In this document: in pieces, positions 17,379-26,034 of the stretch | How positions within the stretch are numbered: the first letter of the stretch is position 1 | Layout: each line of letters starts with the position of its first letter | Origin: Caldifarciminota bacterium | GTDB taxonomy: Bacteria > Hydrothermota > Tepidihabitantia > SM23-42 | Assembly (NCBI GenBank): GCA_030671005.1 | Contig: DAOVAN010000003.1 | Span: 1 to 44,446 of the forward strand | Direction: 5' to 3' | Length of the DNA: 44,446 nt | Translations under genes and position numbers: made by a program | Notes under the pieces: model-generated | Databases searched by the model: none | The model's input: the letters and a program-made list of their open reading frames with translations, nothing else | What the model was told of the DNA's origin: nothing

Positions 17379-18635
17379 TCATTCGGTCTTCTTGAGCCTT
17401 GCTGCAAAAACACCATCCGTGTTATAATCGCACGGCAGGACTTTCAGAAAGTCATCACCCTGTGGAGTAAAATCATTTGCAGGCTCGACTACGAAATTCG
17501 GATTGCTTTTAAGAAAAAGGGTAATGACATCTTCATTCTCATCTGGCAGAATACTACACGTTGAGTATATCAACGAACCACCGACGCGCAGGTAATGGGC
17601 TGCGTTCGTCAGCAAATCATACTGGAGTTTGGCCAACCTGGTGACCACCTTTTTGTTCACACGATCCTTCACCTCGGGTCTCTTGGCAATAACACCCGCA
17701 TTCGTACAGGGCGCGTCCACCAGCACTTTGTCTACACCTTCGAGTTTGTAGTAACGCCCATCTGCGATAACCGGTCTTATGACACGAATGCCCAATCGAA
17801 CCGCGTTGTCCACCACTAACTTGAGTCGTTCATTACTGATGTCTACCGCAATGACCATGCCTTCATTTTTCATCATCTCGGCCATGTATGTTGCCTTGCT
17901 ACCGGGTGCCGAGCACAGATCGACTATCCTCTCTCCTGGCTTCGGGTCCACCAGATGGCATACCAAACCCTGTGCTTCATCATGGATAGAGATATCCCCT
18001 TGTTTCATCAGCGGACTGTTGATCACCAAGCTCAGATGGTCGACCGACTTGAATTCAGAAAACCAATTTGCCTGCTTATATTCCAAGCCACTCATTCTTA
18101 ATTTCTCTCTTGCTTCCTCAACGGTGTTTTTCAGAAGATTTATGCGTATATACGGTGTGGGGCGAATCTTGAAACATTCGATGATCTTCTCACCTTCTAC
18201 CTGATATGCATCCATGATCTTTCGAAAGACCCATGCGCGTGGTTCACGTAGCACCTGGACACGCTTATTTCGGATAACACCACGTAGCACGGCATTTATC
18301 AAACCCTTCTCCTTCAGGGTCCGACCAAAATTGACCGCTTCGTTGACGATTGCATAAATGGGAATGCGGTCAAAGAATAGATACTGGTATACAGAAATTC
18401 TGAGCACATTCTTCAGCGTCGCATCGAGCGAAAAGAAATCACCGGTCAGAGTCTCCCTGACTATCTGATCTATCTCTTCACGATGACGCAACGTACCAAA
18501 TGCCAGTTCATTAGCCAGTTGCCGATCTTCATCCTTCATTTCATTCTTCTCGTAGATCGCAGCCAGCGCGTCCTTAAGGTTTTTCCCCTCGTCTACTTCA
18601 CACAGTGCACTAATTGCCGCCTCACGCGCAGTCAT
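17379..18635 (-). CDS. rsmB: 16S rRNA (cytosine-967-C5)-methyltransferase
   Basis: SAM-dependent RNA m5C methyltransferase. The N-terminal ~140 residues are the NusB-like RNA-binding domain (REAAISALCEVDEG, ELAFGTLRHREEID). The catalytic domain has VDLCSAPGSKATYMAE for SAM, the DAPCTNAG motif and the YSTCSILPDENED catalytic cysteine motif. Length 418 aa. The start is preceded by AGGAGAGGTG and overlaps the def-fmt stop by 4 bp, so the two are translated together. Confidence 0.95.
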   Translation of the reverse strand: MTAREAAISALCEVDEGKNLKDALAAIYEKNEMKDEDRQLANELAFGTLRHREEIDQIVRETLTGDFFSLDATLKNVLRISVYQYLFFDRIPIYAIVNEAVNFGRTLKEKGLINAVLRGVIRNKRVQVLREPRAWVFRKIMDAYQVEGEKIIECFKIRPTPYIRINLLKNTVEEAREKLRMSGLEYKQANWFSEFKSVDHLSLVINSPLMKQGDISIHDEAQGLVCHLVDPKPGERIVDLCSAPGSKATYMAEMMKNEGMVIAVDISNERLKLVVDNAVRLGIRVIRPVIADGRYYKLEGVDKVLVDAPCTNAGVIAKRPEVKDRVNKKVVTRLAKLQYDLLTNAAHYLRVGGSLIYSTCSILPDENEDVITLFLKSNPNFVVEPANDFTPQGDDFLKVLPCDYNTDGVFAARLKKTE

Positions 18636-20068
18636 CTTAACACCTCTCCTTTCTCTATACGGTAGCCATTGATGAAATCAAGAGCCGAGATGACTTTCCT
18701 GCCCTCTGGCTTGACCTCACGCAACACGAGCGACCTGTTGCCAGCACCGACATACAATTTCTTGTCTTCCACCGCGAGCAATCCCGGTGGCAATTTCCTA
18801 TCCCCGAGTTCTGCCCGTGTTATCATCAACTCTTTCTTACGAAAACACGTTCTCGCGCCAGGTCGTGGAGACAAGGCACGTATCTGATTGTGTATCTTCA
18901 CTGCCTCTCGCTGCCAATCGATGACCAGCTCTTCCTTTTTCAACTTCGGCGCATATGATGCTTTTGCACTCTGCTGCTTCGTCGTTGGACAATTACCCGA
19001 TTCGGCCGCGCGTAGTACAGCGATGATCATACCAGCACCGAGGTTCGCAAGTTTATCGGCCAGCGAACCGAAAGTGTCATCCTTCTCGATCGGAATCTCC
19101 TGCTGGGCGAGCATGTCGCCGTGATCGATCTTTTCATCCATAAAGAAAATCGTAATTCCGGTCTTGTCCTCTCCGTCCATGATGGCTCTTTGAATAGGCG
19201 CCGCACCCCGATAGCGCGGTAACAATGATGGATGAATATTGATTCCGCCGGACCGGGCGACCTGGAGCAATCGTCTACTGAGAATATGCCCATAAGCAGA
19301 AAGCACAAATATGTCAGGCTCCATCTGCGACAACGTCTTGATGAAATCATCACTATTCGGGTCATCAGGCATATACACATTCAATCCCGCGTTCTTTGCC
19401 CACTGTGCTACTCTCGGTAGAGACGTTCGCAGTCCCCTGCCTCTGGGTCTCGGTTTTGATATGACGACACCTAAGATCTCAAACCCCTCGTGGACACACT
19501 GTGCTATTGGTAATGAGAAGTCAGTGCTGCCGAAAAGCAATATCTTCATCAAGCGTTGCGAATCCTGTGCCTTTTCTGCAATATCTTCCACGTACTTCTC
19601 TACTTTCTCTTTTTCCGTATCCGCTGCGTGATCAATAAACAGAACACCATCCAAGTGATCCAATTCATGCATCGCCGCCCGAGCCAGAATCCCGGTTAGG
19701 TCAAGGACAAAACCCTCATTGTACAAACTCTTTGCATAGACACGGACCTTCTCCGGTCGGGCGATTCTCAAATAGAGCTCAGGAAAACTCAAGCATCCTT
19801 CCTCATCTACTACTTCGCCTTCCTTATTAAGCACAACCGGGTTTATGAAAGCCACGGGCTCTGGCTGTTCTTCGCTCGGGGCTGCATTCATAACGAATAT
19901 CCTATACTCTGAACCAATCTGATTCGCCGCGAGGCCAACCCCATCTTCCTGGAGCATGATTTCTATCAATTTGTCGATCAGTTGGAAAATCTCCTCGCCA
20001 ATTTTCTCCACGGGTGCAGTTTTTTTTCTCAAGTTTGACGCCGGGTATTTCAAAACTGCAGTTGACAA
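18632..20068 (-). CDS. def-fmt: Peptide deformylase - methionyl-tRNA formyltransferase fusion
   Basis: One uninterrupted 478-aa ORF with two enzymes. Residues 1 to ~165 are peptide deformylase, with GVGLAANQIG, EGCLSFP and the metal-binding HELDH. From M174 (MKILLFGSTDFSLP) it is methionyl-tRNA formyltransferase, with the NIHPSLLPRYRGAAPIQ folate/catalytic block, the catalytic Asp in MDEKIDHGDML and the C-terminal tRNA-binding domain. The two reactions open and close the formyl-Met cycle. The two domains meet with almost no linker, as if a stop codon had been lost. The start is TTG with GGAG 6 nt before it. An internal ATG (19549) could still give free Fmt but has only a weak ribosome site. 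yajC lies 44 bp upstream. Confidence 0.93.
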   Translation of the reverse strand: MSTAVLKYPASNLRKKTAPVEKIGEEIFQLIDKLIEIMLQEDGVGLAANQIGSEYRIFVMNAAPSEEQPEPVAFINPVVLNKEGEVVDEEGCLSFPELYLRIARPEKVRVYAKSLYNEGFVLDLTGILARAAMHELDHLDGVLFIDHAADTEKEKVEKYVEDIAEKAQDSQRLMKILLFGSTDFSLPIAQCVHEGFEILGVVISKPRPRGRGLRTSLPRVAQWAKNAGLNVYMPDDPNSDDFIKTLSQMEPDIFVLSAYGHILSRRLLQVARSGGINIHPSLLPRYRGAAPIQRAIMDGEDKTGITIFFMDEKIDHGDMLAQQEIPIEKDDTFGSLADKLANLGAGMIIAVLRAAESGNCPTTKQQSAKASYAPKLKKEELVIDWQREAVKIHNQIRALSPRPGARTCFRKKELMITRAELGDRKLPPGLLAVEDKKLYVGAGNRSLVLREVKPEGRKVISALDFINGYRIEKGEVLR

Positions 20069-20112
20069 TTTCTACTCCGTGTTATTAAACTAGGACTACA
20101 AACCCTTTTACC

Positions 20113-20418
20113 TCAACTACCGCTGGGGTTCAATTTATTTGTGATGTGCCCTTTTTCTAATTCAATCTTCACACCATCTGCGATCAAAAGAGTAATGGTG
20201 TGATCTTTGATATTGGTTATCGTGCCATGGATGCCAGATGAGGTCACAACACGATCGCCTTTCTGTAAATCTGCAACCAATTGCTGATGTTTTTTCTGTT
20301 TCCTCTGCTGCGGTAGAATCAAGAGAAAATAGAAAACGACGAAAATAAGAATCAAGGGCAGCAAACCCATGATCGGATTTCCCTGTCCTGAACTCTGGCC
20401 AATTAAGAAAAAAATCAT
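20113..20418 (-). CDS. yajC: Preprotein translocase accessory subunit YajC
   Basis: A 101-aa single-span inner-membrane protein associated with SecDF. The membrane helix (about residues 16-36) is followed by ILPQQRKQKKHQQ, the family hallmark, and then by the small soluble domain with LQKGDRVVTSSGIHGTI. The start is preceded by AAAGGAGCTGACT. First gene of the yajC/def-fmt/rsmB group; secDF is not in this window. Confidence 0.95.
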   Translation of the reverse strand: MIFFLIGQSSGQGNPIMGLLPLILIFVVFYFLLILPQQRKQKKHQQLVADLQKGDRVVTSSGIHGTITNIKDHTITLLIADGVKIELEKGHITNKLNPSGS

Positions 20419-20435
20419 AGTCAGCTCCTTTGACG

Positions 20436-20463
20436 ATTATACAGATTATAGGAGCTGAGTCAA
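20436..20463 (-). promoter_or_regulatory. Promoter upstream of yajC
   Basis: TTGACT (20463-20458), 16-bp spacer, TATAAT (20441-20436) on the minus strand. A second TATAAT lies within the spacer. A 9-bp inverted repeat (TCAGCTCCT/AGGAGCTGA) joins the spacer with the ribosome site; one arm would be upstream of the start point, so it is not an RNA hairpin. Confidence 0.75.
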
Positions 20464-20474
20464 GCCATGCGCAC

Positions 20475-20588
20475 CTGGGGTCAGGTCTCTACTTTGAACA
20501 TAACACTAGTTGTTACGTAAGTAACAATCCAGGATTTTATGATTCCCTGAGGTACCTGGTTATGTTCAAAGTAGAGACCTGACCCCAG
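20475..20588. repeat. 114-bp element with perfect 30-bp terminal inverted repeats
   Basis: Arms 20475-20504 and 20559-20588 are exact reverse complements, beginning CTGGGGTCAGGTCT and ending ...CATAAC. The 54-bp centre contains a second palindrome (TTGTTAC/GTAACAA at 20510-20527). It sits between divergent yajC and nnr promoters and carries no ORF, so it looks like a MITE or other non-autonomous mobile element. The GGGGTCA ends resemble the termini of the element at 33679-33925. Confidence 0.8.
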
Positions 20589-20606
20589 TAAGGAAAGGTG
20601 GAGCTA

Positions 20607-20634
20607 TTGACTTTCACCCCCTTTTCCGTAGAAT
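20607..20634 (+). promoter_or_regulatory. Promoter immediately before nnr (leaderless candidate)
   Basis: TTGACT (20607-20612), 16-bp spacer, TAGAAT (20629-20634), then only 6 bp to the GTG at 20641. The usual start point would coincide with the start codon. No Shine-Dalgarno sequence is present. Confidence 0.72.
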
Positions 20635-20640
20635 TGTACT

Positions 20641-22194
20641 GTGAGAGTAGTCAGTAATGCCGAGATGGCTAAAATCGATGCCTGGACGATCAGCAAATTA
20701 GGCATTCCTGGTACTGTCCTCATGGAGAACGCAGGCCGGGGTTGTGTCGACGTGCTGGAGAATTATTTTGGGCTAGAGGACATCAAGGCATTGATCATCT
20801 GCGGCAAGGGCAACAACGGCGGCGACGGGTTGGTTGTCGCTCGGCATCTGCACAACCGTGGTGCAGAAGTGAAAATCGCACTGCTTGGCAACGAAAGTGA
20901 TTTGAAAGGCGACGCGCTCCTCAATTACAAGATCGCCAAGAAGGCAGACTACGACATAAGGCATGCCACAAACATCAATATCCTGAAGAACGTATACCGG
21001 ACATTCGCTCCGAACGTCATCATCGATGCGATATTTGGCACTGGTTTCCAAGGCACACCCAAAGGAATCTACTACGGAGCGATCGAACTAATGAACAGCG
21101 CCGAAGCATTCATTCTATCAATTGATATCCCTTCCGGTATCAACGGCGATGACGGGCAATTCCAGAAGACATGCGTCATTGCCGACGCGACCGCTACCAT
21201 GTGTCTGCCAAAGAGAGGAAACTATCTGTATCCGGGCCGGGCCTTTTGTGGAGACCTGTACACCATCGACATAGGTGTCCCCTACGAGCTCATCAACAAT
21301 GATTTTCCCCAGGTAACCGAATACGATGACATTCTTTCACTCATTCCCTATCGACCGCCCGACGGTAACAAGGGGACATTTGGTCAGGTTCTCATCGTAG
21401 CAGGCGCACGCGGTTTTTCTGGCGCTGCGGCAATGGCTGCTCACGCGGCGCTCAAGGTGGGTGCCGGGCTTGTCCGCCTGGCCGCGCCCCGAGGCATCAT
21501 AGATGCCCTCGAAGCAAAGCTGCTGGAAGTCGTCAAGATACCTCTGGAACAGACTCCGGCAGAAACCATCAGTCCAAAGGCGATAGAGAACTTACAACCT
21601 TTTCTGAAAGGCAGTGAAGCAATCGTAATCGGGCCGGGTATAACGACACATCCTGAAACCGCTGAATTCATCCATGATATCTTGCCTAAAATAGGAGTAC
21701 CCTTGATCATTGATGCCGATGCAATCAATATCGTCGCGCAAGACTCCAGTCTACTGAAGAAAATCAGGGTCCCATTCATACTGACCCCGCATCCTGGTGA
21801 ATTGGCCAGGTTGATCAATATGACACCCCGCGCGATCAACCGAAGAAGAATTGACCTGGCAATAGAGTGTGCCCGGAAGTTCAAATGCATTCTGGTACTC
21901 AAGGGAGCTCCTACCGTGATCGCCGATCCCGACGGCAAGACGTATGTGAATCCGACTGGTAATTCGGGCCTCGCTTCGGCCGGTTCTGGAGATGTCTTGG
22001 TCGGAATGATCGCCGGTTTCTTGGGACAGGGGAAATCACCACTCCATGCCGCCGTCACAGCTGTTTTCCTACACGGCTTATGTGCTGACCTCGCGATGGA
22101 GGAGAGTAACGAATATGCCCTGACTGCCAACGACCTAATCGACCAGACGCCAGGAGCGATGAATTATCTCTTAAGGAGAGAATTTGCAGATTAG
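20641..22194 (+). CDS. nnr: Bifunctional NAD(P)HX epimerase/dehydratase
   Basis: Metabolite-repair enzyme that restores hydrated NADH/NADPH. The N-terminal ~215 residues are the epimerase (YjeF_N), with MENAGRG, GKGNNGGDGLVVARHL and DIPSGINGDDG. The C-terminal domain is the ribokinase-like ADP/ATP-dependent dehydratase, with GTFGQVLIVAGARGFSGAA, LTPHPGELARL and the NSGLASAGSGDVLVG active-site loop. Length 517 aa matches the fused bacterial form. The start is GTG, chosen because it gives the standard MRVVSNAEMAKID N-terminus and sits right after the promoter. The next gene follows after 6 bp. Confidence 0.96.
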   Translation: MRVVSNAEMAKIDAWTISKLGIPGTVLMENAGRGCVDVLENYFGLEDIKALIICGKGNNGGDGLVVARHLHNRGAEVKIALLGNESDLKGDALLNYKIAKKADYDIRHATNINILKNVYRTFAPNVIIDAIFGTGFQGTPKGIYYGAIELMNSAEAFILSIDIPSGINGDDGQFQKTCVIADATATMCLPKRGNYLYPGRAFCGDLYTIDIGVPYELINNDFPQVTEYDDILSLIPYRPPDGNKGTFGQVLIVAGARGFSGAAAMAAHAALKVGAGLVRLAAPRGIIDALEAKLLEVVKIPLEQTPAETISPKAIENLQPFLKGSEAIVIGPGITTHPETAEFIHDILPKIGVPLIIDADAINIVAQDSSLLKKIRVPFILTPHPGELARLINMTPRAINRRRIDLAIECARKFKCILVLKGAPTVIADPDGKTYVNPTGNSGLASAGSGDVLVGMIAGFLGQGKSPLHAAVTAVFLHGLCADLAMEESNEYALTANDLIDQTPGAMNYLLRREFAD

Positions 22195-22200
22195 AATGTG

Positions 22201-23661
22201 ATGATAAGTTTTTTACTTTGTTTTTTGGTACACACTACCATCTATCCACAAAACGCAGTATGGGACCATTACACAATAATCCCACCCCTCGGCACCGTGA
22301 AATCAATCGCCGCCTCTAATCTGCATGTCTACGCGATCAGTGACAACTACCTTTTGTTCATAAATAAGCAGAATTTTACTTTCGAAAAGTCAGTATATTT
22401 TAATTGCGAGCCGCGTCTGGTGGGTTATGATCGTTACACCAACGACCTCTGGATAGTCTGCCGCGACACCATCATCCGCTTCACGACAACGACCTACACC
22501 CTGCGCAAGCATCCTATCACTTTCCGGGTATACAGATTTGCCATCGACGCCAGCAATCTGTATGTCGAGACTACAGTGACGACTGAAAAGTATGCCATCA
22601 ATAAAACAACGGGTGCAATATCCAGAGTCAACACCTTCCCCAAAGATCTCTATTGGTATAAGAGAACGACGGCAACTGACATCCGTAAACATCCATTCTT
22701 GAATCCATACTACTATTATGATGATGCTAATATGTCACAACTACCCTTTCAACAATATCCCATAACGGCGCTATACGATGATGGCATGTATCTCTATGTA
22801 GGCACTGACCATTATGGTATTCTAAGATACCACACAATTTCATGGCAGAGTCAACGTATTGTACACGGACCACTGGATGGATTTATCAAGAGGATAAGAA
22901 AAGACGGCGAGACGATATATTTCCTCTCCACGTCAGGACTTTCGTATTTCATACGGGACGCCAAAAACTGGCAATATCTCCGCCTGGACGACATGGCAAC
23001 CGACTTCGTTGTATTTAATAGCGATCTATTTCTCGCAACACGTAACCAAGTCATGAGGACAACTGGGGTGCTCGAATTTCCCTTTAGTGATATGCGTACC
23101 GATATTTTGTCACTGGGCACGGACGACATCAGCATGTACATCGGAACGCGTTCTGGATCGTTCAGAATATTCAAGGGTAGCAACGATGTGCTGCAATTCG
23201 GTCCGGATCGATACGCTGTATATTCTATCTACCCTACTGAAGAAGCTGTGTACTTTGGCGGGGAATTCGCATTATACAAATTCGAAAAAAGCAACGCCGA
23301 ATGGTCAACCGTGCTCAATTTCGGGATCAAGAAAATCGTGGGCATGCATGCTGGGATATACGCACTGGGCACAAACAACCAAATAATCCAATACCGGCCC
23401 GCCGGCTCTGATACGCTCGATGCTGACACCAGCTGGACACTACTGCCATATTTCAATATCTACGATGTTGACGCCGGTGATGAGGTGGTGTATTGCGCCA
23501 CCTACTCGGGCATCTATTATTACGATCCCTCAACCATGCAGTACAGAGTGATATACAATCTACCACGTATCAAGTACGACTACGTCTTTGTTGTCGAAGA
23601 TAACATACTCGCAATAACCGAGGGCACGATATATGCACTGCCCGTGGAACACCGTGATTAG
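22201..23661 (+). CDS. Secreted protein of unknown function, possible beta-propeller
   Basis: Not recognised as a named family. A short N-terminal signal peptide (FLLCFLVHTTIYPQNA) is followed by about 470 residues rich in Tyr/Asp with recurring short beta-like units such as MYLYVGTDHYGILRY, MYIGTRSGSFRIF, VYFGGEFALYKF and VYCATYSGIYYYDP. Spacing of roughly 40-50 residues and the xY(V/I)GTxxG pattern suggest a beta-propeller of the two-component-sensor or Kelch-like sort (inference). It lies between nnr and tatC in the same direction with very short gaps, so it is probably co-transcribed. The ATG at 22201 is used; a GTG lies directly before it. Confidence 0.7.
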   Translation: MISFLLCFLVHTTIYPQNAVWDHYTIIPPLGTVKSIAASNLHVYAISDNYLLFINKQNFTFEKSVYFNCEPRLVGYDRYTNDLWIVCRDTIIRFTTTTYTLRKHPITFRVYRFAIDASNLYVETTVTTEKYAINKTTGAISRVNTFPKDLYWYKRTTATDIRKHPFLNPYYYYDDANMSQLPFQQYPITALYDDGMYLYVGTDHYGILRYHTISWQSQRIVHGPLDGFIKRIRKDGETIYFLSTSGLSYFIRDAKNWQYLRLDDMATDFVVFNSDLFLATRNQVMRTTGVLEFPFSDMRTDILSLGTDDISMYIGTRSGSFRIFKGSNDVLQFGPDRYAVYSIYPTEEAVYFGGEFALYKFEKSNAEWSTVLNFGIKKIVGMHAGIYALGTNNQIIQYRPAGSDTLDADTSWTLLPYFNIYDVDAGDEVVYCATYSGIYYYDPSTMQYRVIYNLPRIKYDYVFVVEDNILAITEGTIYALPVEHRD

Positions 23662-23691
23662 AGCACATACCTCTCTGGGGCTTCGGCATTA

Positions 23692-24396
23692 ATGAGCGAA
23701 AAACGGACAACATTCATCGACCACCTGGAGGAACTCAGGAAGAGAATACTATATTCTGTTGCCGGCGTCGGAATATTCGCAATTGTTGGCTTCTTCTTTG
23801 CCAAGAAGTTCTTGAGCATCATAATCCAGAGGGCATCCTTGGGAACCACATACTTCTTCGCACCCGCAGAAGCTTTCATTACTCAGATCAAGGTGGCTCT
23901 GTTCTTGGGCGTGGTCATTTCCTTTCCCTTCTTGCTTTATCAAACCTGGACGTTTATCGGACCCGGATTGACCAAGAGCGAAAGAAAAATCTCATTGAGC
24001 TACATAGGTTCAGGACTAGTACTTTTCGCCGTTGGTATCTCATTCGGCTATTACATACTCATACCCTTTGGCCTCAAATTCCTGCTCTCTTTCGGCAGCG
24101 AGGCCATTCAACCCCTTATGAATATCGGAAAGTACATAAACTTTTTCCTCTGGTGTCTCTTAGGAAGCGGCTTGCTGTTCCAACTACCGCTTCTCATTTT
24201 CTTTCTGATGCGACTGGGCATCCTGGATGTCGATACAGTCAGGCGCCACAGGGCTGAAGCGATTGTCGCCATCCTTGTGCTATGTGCGGTCGTCACCCCC
24301 ACGGGTGATTTTTTTACATTGCTGTTGTTATCTGTGCCCCTATTAATACTCTTTGAGCTCAGTATCCTTGCCGCAAGGCTGTCGAAGAAGAGCTAG
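23692..24396 (+). CDS. tatC: Twin-arginine translocase subunit TatC
   Basis: Six-span inner-membrane receptor of the Tat pathway for folded proteins. N-terminal FIDHLEELRKRILYS is the conserved substrate-binding signature; the first periplasmic loop has FFAPAEAFITQIKVAL with the expected acidic residue, followed by PFLLYQTWTFIGPGLTKSERK. Length 234 aa is typical. tatA/B are not in this window. The start follows the upstream gene by 30 bp and lacks a strong ribosome site. Confidence 0.96.
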   Translation: MSEKRTTFIDHLEELRKRILYSVAGVGIFAIVGFFFAKKFLSIIIQRASLGTTYFFAPAEAFITQIKVALFLGVVISFPFLLYQTWTFIGPGLTKSERKISLSYIGSGLVLFAVGISFGYYILIPFGLKFLLSFGSEAIQPLMNIGKYINFFLWCLLGSGLLFQLPLLIFFLMRLGILDVDTVRRHRAEAIVAILVLCAVVTPTGDFFTLLLLSVPLLILFELSILAARLSKKS

Positions 24397-24456
24397 TACA
24401 TTAGAATTAAACCTTCCCACTAACCCACTGCGTCAAATTCTGTAAAAGGAGGAACA

Positions 24457-25374
24457 ATGAAGTACGCAGGCCTACTATTACTCATGCCGTTGATCCTGGC
24501 ATTCATGGTGAGTTGTACAAAGGACGAGGACGAGGCGTCGATTCAGGATCTCCTCGAGTCTTCATGGTATGTCGCAAATGGCGCCCTTCACAGTCACGAT
24601 GATAGCACAAATGTCCCCAGAGGCGGCACGAATACGCTTGACCTGGTCGATACCATACCTTATGTCAGGTGGGTACGGTGGATCGAAAGACCCGTGATCC
24701 GTGAATACGACATAGTTGTAATCGGTGACAGCGCCGATGTGACGATACGTGCCTATTTTCATGGCGCACACCCGGGCTATGGTTTCTTCGTCAATAATGA
24801 TCCCATGGGACCGGTTTACCAGCGCGCCATCGCCGACAGCGCAATTCGCAGGGTCAAACTGTGGAAGAACGAAAATGGACGCTGGCGCATCGCAAGCCTC
24901 ACCGTAGCTGATATTTACACTGAAAATACCGATCATCCCGTGACCATTAGCGAAATTAGTGCGCTCGTTGCAAGCCGGAATTACGAATTCATCGTGAATA
25001 GTACGGACACCTATTTCGAGAGAAATGAACTACCCATATTCTATCCCAGCGACACGGTTGAGGTGACTGTCACATGTAGTGCCCAAGACGATTCCACGTG
25101 GGCGTTCCTGCATCATGGCACAGGACACCGACCAGGGTTCGGGCATCATATCCGGCAGCCGTTTTACCGCGAAGACATGAACACCTTCACCCGCACCTGG
25201 ATTATCGCTCATGACAGCATCATTGTCACACCTGCAGTCAGACACAGCGCGGTCGATGTCCTGGGCTGGCAGACTCTGTTTGCTGCCGATAATGCCACAT
25301 ATTATTCACGTGCCTGGTGTCTACCCTACATTGTTTTACAGCCGGGTGAGGAATTACCCGAGGACGAAGAATAA
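24457..25374 (+). CDS. Lipoprotein of unknown function
   Basis: 305-aa protein with a type II signal peptide: a hydrophobic stretch after MKYAG and a lipobox ending in MVSC at about residue 20, then an acidic TKDEDEAS spacer. The rest is not recognised. It is rich in Thr, Trp, His and aromatic residues, with ISEISALVASRNYEFIVNSTDTYF and DTVEVTVTCSAQDD suggesting beta-sandwich segments. The start is preceded by AAAGGAGGAACA. It is 60 bp after tatC and is followed by a strong hairpin, so it probably ends that transcript. Confidence 0.8.
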   Translation: MKYAGLLLLMPLILAFMVSCTKDEDEASIQDLLESSWYVANGALHSHDDSTNVPRGGTNTLDLVDTIPYVRWVRWIERPVIREYDIVVIGDSADVTIRAYFHGAHPGYGFFVNNDPMGPVYQRAIADSAIRRVKLWKNENGRWRIASLTVADIYTENTDHPVTISEISALVASRNYEFIVNSTDTYFERNELPIFYPSDTVEVTVTCSAQDDSTWAFLHHGTGHRPGFGHHIRQPFYREDMNTFTRTWIIAHDSIIVTPAVRHSAVDVLGWQTLFAADNATYYSRAWCLPYIVLQPGEELPEDEE

Positions 25375-25382
25375 CATATCAC

Positions 25383-25408
25383 GGAAGGGGCATTGGAATG
25401 CCCCTTCC
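25383..25408 (+). terminator. Hairpin after the lipoprotein gene
   Basis: A perfect 12-bp inverted repeat GGAAGGGGCATT/AATGCCCCTTCC around GG, starting 9 bp after the stop codon. Position and stability suit a terminator, but no T-run follows, so it may instead be a 3' mRNA stabiliser. Confidence 0.6.
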
Positions 25409-25866
25409 CTTCACACCCCACACCTCGTGTCGCACTCTTAGACCCTGGGACTTTTGACTCTTCGACTCTGTAACTCCTGCTCTATCTCACCCCGCACCTT
25501 TTCTGACGCCAAAACTTCAACCCTATGATATCTTCGTACGGCATGCGTGATTCAGTTCCCATAACCCAAAAAACTGTGAAGTAAGGGTTCGGATGAAACT
25601 CTTCGACTTTTCGACCCTTCGACTCTGTAACTCCTGCTCTATCTCACCCCGCACCTTTTCTGACACTGAAACCTCAACCGTACACCGTTTTACGCGGTGT
25701 ACACAATGCATTTCGAGGTATCCAAAGAAGCCCTCAAACAAAGGTGCGGGGTCTCCGCTACGCTCCGATATCCCGCACGAATTTTGCTCAAATCACTGAT
25801 TTGGTTGTAAAATTCAGTGTCCCGAATCTCTCCGAGATGAGGGGAATCCCGTATCACGTATTTTCC
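25409..25866. other. Non-coding region with a degenerate direct repeat
   Basis: This 458-bp gap before tRNA-Ala has no credible gene. A ~58-bp direct repeat occurs at about 25450-25507 and 25606-25664 (core TTCGACTCTGTAACTCCTGC), offset by 157 bp, with one small indel and few mismatches. A 7-bp inverted repeat GTGCGGG/CCCGCAC lies near 25744-25777. It resembles decayed repeat DNA more than a gene. Confidence 0.6.
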
Positions 25867-25895
25867 TTGACTTTGGAGTACTTTTGCAATATAAT
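25867..25895 (+). promoter_or_regulatory. Promoter for tRNA-Ala and the TPR lipoprotein
   Basis: TTGACT (25867-25872), 17-bp spacer, TATAAT (25890-25895), about 37 bp before the mature tRNA. No promoter or terminator is visible between the tRNA and the following protein gene. Confidence 0.82.
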
Positions 25896-25932
25896 TTCTT
25901 TAAATTAAGTTTAGATTAAGTGACTAATATCC

Positions 25933-26005
25933 GGGGCCGTAGCCCAGTTGGGAGAGCGCTTGACTGGCAGTCAAGAGGTCACGGGTTCGAATCCCGTCGG
26001 CTCCA
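25933..26005 (+). tRNA. tRNA-Ala (anticodon GGC)
   Basis: A 73-nt cloverleaf. The acceptor stem GGGGCCG/CGGCTCC has one G-U pair, the anticodon arm is CTTGA-CTGGCAG-TCAAG with anticodon GGC, and the T arm is ACGGG-TTCGAAT-CCCGT. The discriminator is A, and CCA is not encoded. The D stem GCCC/GAGC has one C-A mismatch. The G3-U70 pair, the key alanyl-tRNA synthetase identity element, is present. It lies 29 bp before the TPR lipoprotein start. Confidence 0.97.
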
Positions 26006-26034
26006 TAATGAAAATAAGCGAAATGGAGGCAAAG

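Noticed and set aside
17316-17564. Plus-strand 82-aa ORF upstream of the division operon
   Set aside because: It mostly overlaps the 3' end of rsmB antisense, has no ribosome site and resembles no family.
20419-20460. Riboswitch or attenuator in the yajC leader
   Set aside because: The TCAGCTCCT/AGGAGCTGA repeat has one arm within the promoter spacer, so it would not be in the transcript.
25948-26034. N-terminal extension of the TPR lipoprotein ORF
   Set aside because: It lies mostly inside tRNA-Ala and encodes no signal peptide; the ATG at 26035 has GGAGG and starts a proper lipoprotein signal.
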